A DNA stretch of 40,491 nucleotides from Parachlorella kessleri. Lineage: Eukaryota > Chlorophyta > Trebouxiophyceae > Chlorellales > Chlorellaceae. The notes below the pieces were generated by a model. The model did not search any database and was not told the origin of the DNA. It saw only the letters and a list, made by a program, of their open reading frames with translations. Every line of letters begins with the position of its first letter. Within the stretch, counting starts at the first letter, position 1. Location of the stretch: positions 1 to 40,491 of the forward strand of contig BBXU01001148.1 of NCBI GenBank assembly GCA_001598975.1. Reading direction: 5' to 3'. A program made the translations under genes and the position numbers. Below are positions 32,101 through 40,491 of this stretch, piece after piece.

Positions 32101-35100
32101 CACAAAGTTAGCGACCCGGAGGGGCCAGCCATTCCAGACGCGGAGCAAGTAAAGGCGTACAGGGTGCGCTGTCTCTTGCTCCGCTACTTGTTCGTATGCT
32201 TCTGGGGGTGACAAATCGAGTAGTGCGATGCTCATTCTAAGCGAAGGGCGGGGCAAGGTGCTTGTGCTGGTGCTTGTTGTGTGTTACTGCCCTCCTGCAT
32301 TCCTCCTAAAGAACAGCAAAGTGATGACCATGCTCAGAAAGGGGTGTGTAGGCTGACGAGGGTCCAGCCCGAAATGGCCGAGGCCACTAGCCCCACCCAG
32401 CGCCACGTGCAATGCCCTATATCCGTGCAGTATGGGGGGCAGCTGGTGCCGGTGGATGATGAGCTGGAGAAGATGCTTCAGTACAGCCCCGGCATGGGCA
32501 TGTGGCTGCTGGGGTTTGTGGACAAGGCCATGGTGCCGCGGCATCACTACATGAAGGTTTGTTGTTATATTGTTGTATTGTATCGTACTCTTTGAGGATT
32601 GGGTACTCTTTGAGGATTGGGGCGAGAAATGCGAGAGAGAGAGGCAGGCGAGGCGAGAAGGCAGGCCAGCTGGGCAGGAGAGAAGAGCATATCATGCCTT
32701 TGGGCAGGCCGGAGTGCTGATGCGGTATCTAGGTGTCAACCCTCGTGGGGGCGTCTGACTGGTGGTGTTTGCCAACTAAGGAGTCGAGGTGCTACGACAC
32801 TGATGGAAAGGTACGGGGGAGGTGGAGTTGGCGTGGGTGCTAGATGTCAACTGTGTTGCGTGTAGTGTGTGAACTGTGAGTAGCCCACTCCAAGAACGCA
32901 GGGGCAGCATAACTGGGTACCTCTGTTGCTGCTGCAGGATGTGTGGGCGGTCGTGGCCGCAAGCAAAGGCAAGGACAACAGGTCTCATGTGGCCCTCTCG
33001 GCGCTGGTCCAAGCCCTACACCGGCGACAGCAGCTGGCCATCGTCAGATTTGCACCACGGGAAAAGGGGGTGCGAACGGTCTTGTGTAGGTGGTGGGCGG
33101 GTGGGTGGGTGGTAGTTCAGACAACGGCTTTGCTTCTTCTGGGGTATGTATGCCACAAGCTCTGGAGTGCACCTCGGGCTTGCTTGCGGTTAGGCTTTTC
33201 CATCCAACATTTCCCAAGCTTGTGGCTGGCAGCTGGCATTCGTCCAAGAGCTGTCACCTGGTCGCATGGGAACTCAATACCCCGTACCAGTGCTGGGACA
33301 TGTTGCTGGCTAGCAGTGGCAAGTGCAGTGGTTGTTGCTCATCGCATGTGCGCCTTCTCAGCCTATAGCTGCTTCTTCCTTGCAGGGTGTGCTCGTGTAT
33401 GCGGGCATCCCCATGCTCGCCACGGCCAACAACCCCGACTACCTCCTGCTGAACGCTCTGCCCTTCTATGAGGACATTAGGAACTTTCCTTTCCCTTCGT
33501 TTGAGACACCGGAGAGGTGAGTGGCACGCCCGAAGGGGCTTGCGTGGTCATGTTTTAGAGGCCGTGGTTGGCTGTTCCATGTGCAACATATGCTACGACC
33601 AGTGTGTGCCAGTTGCGGTCCTATGCAAGCCACAGCAAGGACGGTCAAGCCATCCCATGCTGGTTAGGTTCTGCGGCCATGCCTTGCAATCTCTCCTTCC
33701 CAAGGTTTGCCTAACTTCACCTACTCTTAAGTGGATAAATACTCATGCATACAGGCAACATAGAGCAGGGAGAGGCCGGGTGAATGGATGCGTTTGCAAG
33801 CTTGGCACCAGATCCCAGCATCTCGAAAGATTCCTTCGCAGGACCCCCAGTGAGGAGCAACTGGACGCAGCAAGGCAGCTGGTGGACGCCATGTGGCTGG
33901 GAGAGGGTGAGCACCGCTCTGGTTGGCCACTGTTTCACCAGCTGTGTCACTCTGCTGCCTGTGCGTGTCCTAGCTTGGCGGAGGGTGTGTGTCTGTGTGA
34001 GCTATGAGGGTTTCATTTGACAGGGTGGGAGGTGCAGCCTGAATGGAGCTGGAAATAACAGTACTTGAAGCTTTTCGGCAAGATATTTCTGTGGTTTGTG
34101 TGTTGTGCTGCTTTTAACGTCTCAACCCAAGCTTGAGCTGCTGACTTGTGGCTGCACTCGGCAGGCCCTAACTCGCCGTAATTGGGGCGGTGCCCACCGG
34201 CATTGCCCTGAGCAAGGGCCTCAGCACCCATAGGAAAGTGAAACTAGCCCTGTGTGTGTTCTGCAGGGCCCCGAGAGCAGTTGGCGCCTGAGGCCACCGT
34301 CAACCCTACCCTCCACGCCTTCTACCACCTGGCTGCAGTGCGGGCAGTGGAGCCTGGGGCCCGACCAACCCCACACGACCCCTTGGTAGGTTGGGCATGT
34401 CACAGCCTTATTAAGTATAAAGTAACATAGAGTACACCAACTGGGGTTGTCTTGTCTACGATCCTGTCTCTGAAGTGGTGGTTGATGTACAAGTACGTCT
34501 CTTGCCCCCATGTATCCCCTTGCGCCGGCACTCTCCGCGCGACGTCTATCCTTGGAGCAGCTGCAGTGGCTGCTTGCATATGTGGCCCCTCTTGCTTGCC
34601 TCGGGGGTGCTGCCGCCGGAGCAGTTGCCCTGGTTTCAGAAAAAACATGCCTAGCCACCACCTGGCTTGTAGATGTTGCTGCCGTGCTCTTCTGGTCTGT
34701 CCTGAGCGTACTTCGGTACTTTGTTCATGTAAGAGCAAAGCACCGTGCGGGGTCACAGAGCCACTGCACCCGCCTTCCTGGTTTCTCCACAGGTGAAACA
34801 GGTGCCGGTGCCGCGGGTGGGCGCCGAGTGATGCCCTGTGGGCACCGGCCAGGGGCGTGGGTTGTAGGTAATCCCTGCCTTGCTGGTGTATTTACAGGTG
34901 GAGCGGGTGCTGGTGCCTCGTCTGGGCGAGCTGCCGGGCGCGGAGGCGGCCCTGGCGAGGGCGCGGACTGCCTTCCCCACGGGGCCAGGTGCCAAAGGCC
35001 GCGGCGCGGAGCGGGGGCCGCTGGACGATTTTCAAGATCGGCTTGCCAAGGGTGAGGCGCGGGGGCGAATACAGCACCTCGGAATGTAGCAGAATCGCAG

Positions 35101-36569
35101 GCGAATAGAACATCTGTTAGTGTAGTAGTTGCTTACAATGCAATTCATACCAGTTACCCTGGGGTGGCTGACACCTCTTGGGGAAAGGCTAGCGAAGGGG
35201 TGAGGGCATCAGGTGAGGGACTGTGCAACCCTTGGGTAGGTGGCTTACTGGGAGCTGAGAGGGACAGGGATGCGCAGGGGCTGCCGGGTGACTGTGAGAG
35301 TAGGCTGGCCATAGGCAAAAGGCGGTGAGCTGGGGTTAGGCCGGCGCTCTGGGTGTAGGCGTGTCATTGATGGTGGTGGGGCAGGGAGACAATGGAGGGG
35401 CGTGACTGTGTACTTGGGGGCAATACGAGGTGTCTGCGCATGGGCAAGCTGGCCAACAGTGACAACAGGATACTGTGATAGGTCAGCGAAGTCTGGGAGG
35501 GGCTGCACTCCGATTGAGGTTCATCTCTCGATTGCCATGTGACGCCTGCCAGCACAATCTTTACAGGGGAGGTGGGCAGAGCCTTGGAGGAACTGTGTGT
35601 GGACATCAACTTCATCCTGAAGCGAGACACGCAAGAGGACTTTGACAAGGTGCGGTCACCTCCCCCGGCCTGGCTGTGGCTGGCCTTGTTGTACTCTAGG
35701 CACCTCACCTGAGTGCAGGTGGTGGATCTAGGTAAACGCAGACCTAGCTACGGCTGGTCACCTCGTCCTGTGGGCAACCTGGTCACCCTAGGTGTGTGCC
35801 TGCCATGGATTGGCAGTAGGTAAATCCTTGCTACTGCTAAGGCCACATCTTGACTCCCTGACCAAGGTTTCGCCTGGGTGCTCCCCGAAGCACACTGGGC
35901 AGCCTGCTAGTGTGTGCCGTCAGACACTGCCCGCTTTCGTCAGACACCCTCCGCTGGAAGCACATGCCCCAGAGCCTCTACGCAGCACTTGGCTTGAACG
36001 TCCGCATTTAGACCAGTCTATTGAGGGATGTAAGCTGTGTGATCACCACAGTGTTCCCTGCCTTCTGCAGGCGTTCCAGTGCATGGAATCATTGCGCAGC
36101 GCCAGCGTGAGGTATCAGCTGCCGGAGCGTTACAACAGGCTCTACCGGGATGCCTACGACAGGCACGTCACAGGTTTCCCAGTAGCAACTCCCAAGTCTA
36201 CCCTGGCATGCAAGGGTGGACTGACATATGATGCCGGGAACGTCATGATCCCCAGTAATGAGCCAGTCTGACGATGTGAGGGCATGCAGTTAAGACTAGG
36301 CTAGACATCTATCACATTACTTCAAGTACACCAGGTTGCAGCAGTGCACAACACATCAGAGAATTGCAAGCTGGCAGCACAGGAGAACACACCAAAGCGG
36401 TGCAAGTTGGTGCAGGTGTGTGAAGGAGGAGGGGCTGCAATCCTTCTGGCGGCGGGTCGCTGACCGGCGGCTGAAGCTGATAGACTCGCGAGAAGCCCCT
36501 GTCAGCAGCGTGTCACCAGATGAGGCGGAGGCCTTCCTGAAAGACCACCCAGTGCCTACACACAGATGA
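29107..36569 (+). CDS. KU80: Ku80 (Ku86/XRCC5), DNA end-binding subunit of non-homologous end joining
   Basis: The 18 exons are 29107..29109, 29195..29287, 29422..29473, 29720..29845, 30215..30360, 30614..30784, 31192..31320, 31731..31803, 32051..32163, 32431..32556, 32938..33069, 33386..33516, 33842..33906, 34267..34385, 34898..35051, 35567..35649, 36071..36162, 36416..36569, coding 653 aa. The N-terminal vWA-like domain opens VTQFVLDVGKLMHPHLELA and has VSLVFFGTADTRNEL. The beta-barrel carries YYRGNGFTLGPNLTIDV, VPVDDELEKM, WLLGFVDK, VALSALVQALHRRQQLAIVR and GIPMLATANNPDYLLLNALP. The C-terminal arm has DAARQLVDAMWL, and the end has FDKAFQCMESLRSASVRY, then FWRRVADRRLKLI and PDEAEAFLKDHP. 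Ku80 pairs with Ku70 to ring DNA ends. The DNA-PKcs-binding acidic tail of vertebrate Ku80 is absent, as in plants. The ATG is directly followed by a GTAGGT donor, so the start codon ends exon 1. Intron 17 needs a weak GC donor (ACAG|GCACGT). A pseudo-acceptor copy sits before exon 15. Confidence 0.9.
32585..32623. repeat. Short tandem repeat in Ku80 intron 10
   Basis: TACTCTTTGAGGATTGGG occurs twice in direct succession, soon after the exon 10 donor at 32557. It is a local duplication with no evident function. Confidence 0.75.
34742..34945 (+). repeat. 105-bp offset duplication of the acceptor and start of Ku80 exon 15
   Basis: A CCACAG acceptor at 34787-34792 followed by GTGAAACAGGTGCCGGTGCC resembles the real acceptor and start of exon 15 (TTACAG, then GTGGAGCGGGTGCTGGTGCC at 34898). 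Resemblance extends into the pyrimidine tract (CGCCTTCCTGGTTTCTCC against TGCCTTGCTGGTGTATTT). The copy codes for VKQVPVPRVGAE against VERVLVPRLGEL, then meets TGA at 34829. The copies have diverged, so the duplication looks older than those in the helicase. Confidence 0.7.
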
Positions 36570-37775
36570 GGGAGAGCCTGGGTTTAGCTGAGCTGATACA
36601 AGTGTGCAAAGTAAAGGGAGTGCGCTGGCAAACTCAAGGGAGTGCGGACTAGCGACAAAGCAGCAAGGGTTGAGAGATTAGAGGCTGAGTGATACTTAAC
36701 TGAGTGGCCAGTGTATGCATCTCTTGGTGACAGCATTTTTGTGCAGTTTTTGTATGGGGGGGTGCACTGTTTGAGATGTGGGGCAAATTTGTGACCCCCA
36801 TGTGCGCTCGCATGTAGTATATCTTGATGATTGCTGTGTGAGCCTGTCTTGGCGTGGTAGGCAGATGGGGTGCGAGAGAAACAAGGACTTGATGTGCTGG
36901 CGTGCATGTACGGTGACGCCACAGTGGTGCATGCCTGTAACTTGCTGGGCTTGCTGTGGTTGAAGGGGACTGCCACACATGTCGCACGAATAAGCGGGTA
37001 CATAGCTTTGGACAGATTGGGCTCACTTCATGCCGTTTATGGCACATAATAAGTTTGACTTGTCAACGGTGCACAGGGGCCAGCAATGTTACAGCAGCGC
37101 ACAGATTTGCTGTCATTAGCATCAAGGCAGGCGTAGTGGGTGGGTCCCGGAATGTTGTTGCTTACCAGTCTGCTCAACCAGGAGCCTCTTGGACAACCGG
37201 GCGGCACAAAGAAATCATCAACCACTCCATGTCAGTTCCTATGTGGCTGCACATAGCAAAAGGAGTGGTACAGGAGAAGAGGAAAAAGGAAACCACACAA
37301 GGAGTGACTTTATGCGGCAGGATTTGTCCCCAGTGACTCCTGTAACTCCCAACAACTGCTGGCTTTAACAACTGCTGGCCAGGTGTCCAAGGGCATGTCG
37401 AAGGGTATCAGATGCCTGCATCTATTTGACTTGAAGGGGCCCAAAACCTACCAACAAGCTGTTTCAATCAGATTACATCACTGCGGTTTCGCCTGTTCCT
37501 GATTTCAACAGCATAACCTACCGTGCACCAGCTTTTGCTTGTCTTGTCTTGCCTCACTGTGACACGGAAAGAAGAAACAAATAAGCGTGACCTTGTCCCT
37601 GAGCACACAAAACATCACCAACTCCACGAAGGCAGGTGGTCAGCTATAGACGCGGCAGACTAGCACACGCTTGCCAAAATGTGTGCATGTTATGTGTTTT
37701 GGCATTGTTTTGGAGCTTCGGAGCAATCCCACCTTCAAGACGTGTTGATGATGTCCTCGCTCAACCTGGTGCAGG
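36570..37775. other. Intergenic region between Ku80 and CBM20 protein genes
   Basis: About 1.2 kb between two plus-strand genes, expected to hold the Ku80 3' UTR and the CBM20 promoter and 5' UTR. I looked for tRNA A/B boxes and snoRNA boxes and found no convincing set. Open frames on both strands are short, have no family resemblance and show no splice logic. Confidence 0.5.
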
Positions 37776-39845
37776 ATGCAAGCCTTAAGCAAGCCTAGCC
37801 CGGCGTTTTCGAGCCTCCGCAGCCGTCCTCGATTCCCTGGCGTAGGCCGATTGTCTCAGCGTGCTTGGCTGGCACCTAGTACCGCCATCAAGGTTGTCAG
37901 CATTGCAGCGGGCAGGGAGCTTGCTGCTGTTAAGCCCTCAACGCCAGCTCTGAAGACAGTGCCTGTTGTTTTTCAGTGCGCCCTCAAGGTACGTGACTGA
38001 GAAAATCGATTGAAGGTCCCAATTTCATTCTCCTGCAACACTGGGCTGTGCGGTCGCCTGTTGCATCACGGCTGCAGCAGTGGCAGCGCAGCCTGCTGCT
38101 TGCAATGACCCCCGGACACTGTTGGTGAAGTGTCGCACATCAACCACAAAATGTTGGTTAAGACCTTCACAACCTCATCGGCTACACAGGTGGCCTATGG
38201 CGAGCACCTGCGCGTGGTGGGCAGCCACGCGGCGCTGGGCGGCTGGAAGGTGGCTGCTGCACCGGAGCTGCACTGGACCCCAGGCAACGTGTGGACGGCG
38301 AAGCTGGAGCTACCAGCAGGGGCGCATTTTGAGTACAAGTTTGTGCATGTCATGCCCCACAGGTAGGGCGGGCTTGCGGTGCCGGCGGCCCGTCAAGCCA
38401 ACCCCATTGCTGCCAACGGGACATCCGTCACAACGTGCGCAAGGGGGCGTGGTCCTGGTCTGTGGATGGTACTAAGCTTAGCAGGAGGTGGTCCCAGCCT
38501 GACGAACTGACCCACTGCACCAAGCTGCCTGCTTCACGGTATTCGGATTCGTTTTTCCCCTGCTTTCTGCAGCCCTCCTGTGTGGGAAGCCACACCCAAC
38601 CGCAGCCTGACAGTGCCAACTGCCAGACAGGCGGCTGTCAATGCCGACTGGAACCTGTTTAGTAGCGGTGCTGCTGAGCTGGAGGTCGGGGCCATCGAGA
38701 TCCAAGCCCCAGAGGTAAGAAAGTTGCCCTTGCAAGTTTGGCACGTTGGCTGCCAGTATTCCGCAGGATCCAGCACGACACCTCTGTCAGGCGATCTAGT
38801 CTTGGGGCAAGCTGGTCTGCGTGCTCAAACCAAGCCATTTCGGTGAACACCAAATTCCTGGCATCAGAAGTGCCAGCCCAGAACCAGCGACACTGCCACC
38901 ATTGTGCAGGCGATGCATGGCTTCTTAAATTGCACTCGGGATGACTGGCTGCCTTGTTGCCTGCAGGCAAGGGCCTTCCTTGAGGCCCTTGAACTACCAG
39001 TAGCCTTTGAGCAGAGCCTGGAGGGCGACAGCTGCCCTATCCTTGAGTACATGGAGTCTTCTTCCACCAGCCCTGCTGCTGAGGCTGCTGGCCCCAAGCA
39101 GGCAGAGGCAATGCCACTTCCTCAGTCATCAGCAGCAGAGCCTTTGCCAGGTGCTGCAACTGCAGCGGCTGCTGACACTAATGGCAAGCCGTCCAGCAGC
39201 CCAGCGGCAGCAGCAGTGGCAGCAGCGGCTATGCCTGCAAACACAGCACGGGCAGCAGTTGCGGCGCCTACCCTTTCCATGCCAGAAAAAGCCGGAAAGC
39301 CTGCACTGGCAACGGCCAGCCTTTCAGCGCAGCTTGTCAGCAGCTCGATTCTAGCTGAGGTCCCCCTGGTGCCTGCCCTTGCACCCGCCAAGCCAATAGC
39401 AGAGGGTGGCAACGACGCTGCTGCTGCCTTCAAAGCAATTGCTGAGCATGCCAAGGCCATCTTGACTGGCCCCACCCACGTGAAGCCATTCAGTGCAGCA
39501 GTGACTGCCCTCCAGGCAGCTGAGGTTGAGAAGCCAGCCAGCCTTGCAGTCATTGCAGTGGCAGAGCCTGCCACTGCGAAACCAGCAGCTGCCGGCGAGA
39601 AGGCTGCCTCTCCCACTGTCAGCGGCACCCCTGCCAGCAAGGATGTACCCACTGCCACAAGTGTGTCAGCCAGGACCTCGCCGCTGAGGGGTGGTGAGGG
39701 AGCTGTGGCGCAAGCTGAGCGCAGGCGCAAGGCCCAGGGTGAGTCGCGGCGCCGGGCCACCACTGCTGACGGGGGTGCCGCCCACAAGGCCAGGAAGGCC
39801 AGCAGCAGCAGCGGGGCCAGCAAGCAGGCCCGGCGCAAACGCTGA
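37776..39845 (+). CDS. CBM20 starch-binding domain protein, probably plastid-targeted
   Basis: Four exons: 37776..37988, 38190..38362, 38573..38714, 38967..39845; 468 aa. Residues 1-55 are rich in Ser, Arg and Ala with few acids, as expected for a chloroplast transit peptide. A CBM20 domain follows: VFQCALK, then YGEHLRVVGSHAALGGWKV, LHWTPGNVWTAKLELP, FEYKFVHV and, after the intron, PPVWEATPNRSLTVP. The GSxxxLGxW core and aromatic sugar-contact positions are present, so it should bind starch or glucan. No catalytic domain is seen. A segment ARAFLEALELPVAFEQ follows. About 250 residues of low-complexity Ala/Pro/Lys sequence come next, and the protein ends in a strongly basic tail (RRRKAQGESRRRATT and KQARRKR). 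It could be a starch-granule scaffold, but the basic tail would also suit nucleic-acid binding or nuclear import. All introns are GT-AG. Confidence 0.82.
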
Positions 39846-40491
39846 GAACGATGGAAGTGCTTTTTGCTCGTTGGGCTGGCATGTCTGGTTCAGGGCTTGG
39901 CAGCGGGGAAACAAGTTTGACACAGTTTTGGAGCAAGCTTCGGCATGGCAGAAGGGCTTTGGCGGCTAGGATACTTTAGATGTGTGCCTGCAGAATAGAA
40001 ACAATAGCACAGCGACCATTTTTAGTGGGGTGCGAATCTAAAGCTCCTGCCATTCTGGTTATGTAGACTGCCAATAAAGCTGCCAATTGAGTCATGCATG
40101 AAGCTGCTAGTATCCCTAGGTAGCCTGATAGCGAGAAAGTGGACGAATGTTGTCGACAAGGCCAAGTGCGTCATTTATAGGAGCTCCTCTTGTCTGCAAC
40201 ACTGCGGTTTGCTGGCTAAAACTCTTGCTGGCCAGGATTTTCAGCTTGAATACCATCTTAAGCATTCGGCCATGCAGCTTTTTCAGCCTGCTTACGTCGC
40301 TGTGAGTGGTATTGACATCCTAGGCCTGCCACCATCAAACAAATATGAGGCCTGCACTTTTAGTCAAGTCATAACAGGCTGTGTGTGACCTACATATTGA
40401 AGATACAGAATTCCTCCTTACCTGGTTGTGGCATTGCCACTACGCGACGACCCCTATCCATGCAATGGTGAGCAGAGGCTAGGGGTTAAAG
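39846..40491. other. 3' flank of the CBM20 gene
   Basis: An AATAAA at about 40072-40077 (CCAATAAAGC) lies some 230 bp after the CBM20 stop and could be a polyadenylation signal, although green algae more often use TGTAA. An open frame of 96 codons from 40098 has no recognisable features and is not called as a gene. Confidence 0.4.

Noticed and set aside
40098..40388. 96-codon open frame after the CBM20 gene
   Set aside because: It has no recognisable domain, no neighbouring exons and a biased composition. It is more likely 3' flank.
40470..40491. TAGGGGTTAAAG at the window end as telomeric repeat
   Set aside because: It is a single short match with no tandem TTTAGGG array.

Overview
The window is nuclear DNA of an intron-rich eukaryote, most likely a green alga (core chlorophyte). 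The signs are GC-rich codons, many short phased exons split by roughly 90-550 bp introns, CAG-coded polyglutamine, Ala/Gly/Gln-rich linkers, and homologs of plant-type Ku80, FANCJ, SPT2 and a CBM20 protein with a transit-peptide-like N terminus. No operons, ribosome binding sites or CRISPR arrays occur. Gene models were built by hand from splice sites, reading phase and remembered family sequences. Every internal exon given keeps the reading frame across its junctions.

Layout. (1) 65-885 (+): last two exons of an amidase-signature protein. (2) 1761-5423 (+): nine-exon ThiF/E1-like tRNA threonylcarbamoyladenosine dehydratase with an N-terminal membrane anchor. (3) 6199-9212 (-): nine-exon 2-oxoglutarate/Fe(II) dioxygenase, divergent from the next gene. 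(4) 9782-21683 (+): 28-exon FANCJ/BRIP1-like Fe-S DNA helicase of about 1446 aa with a glutamine-rich C-terminal region. (5) 23008-24723 (-): small signal-peptide protein with a FAS1-like region. (6) 25531-~28705 (-): SPT2-type histone chaperone. (7) 29107-36569 (+): 18-exon Ku80, divergent from SPT2. (8) 37776-39845 (+): CBM20 (starch-binding) protein with an Ala/Pro-rich region and a basic tail. Three genes (FANCJ-like, SPT2, Ku80) concern DNA repair or chromatin. This is proximity on a chromosome and not evidence of a shared pathway.

The most unusual signal is not a gene but a recurring structure. At four places in three genes, a block spanning an exon-intron junction has been tandemly copied into the adjacent intron. 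In the TcdA-like gene (78 bp unit) and the helicase (120 bp unit), the copied donor stays in frame with an open path to it, so using it would add exactly 26 or 40 residues. In the helicase near 16.25-16.66 kb an exon start exists in three degenerating copies. In Ku80 a copied acceptor leads to an early stop. Also notable are about six GC-AG introns among roughly 73, a small poly(A)-tailed insertion flanked by a 19-bp direct repeat, and two genes whose ATG sits at the very end of the first exon.
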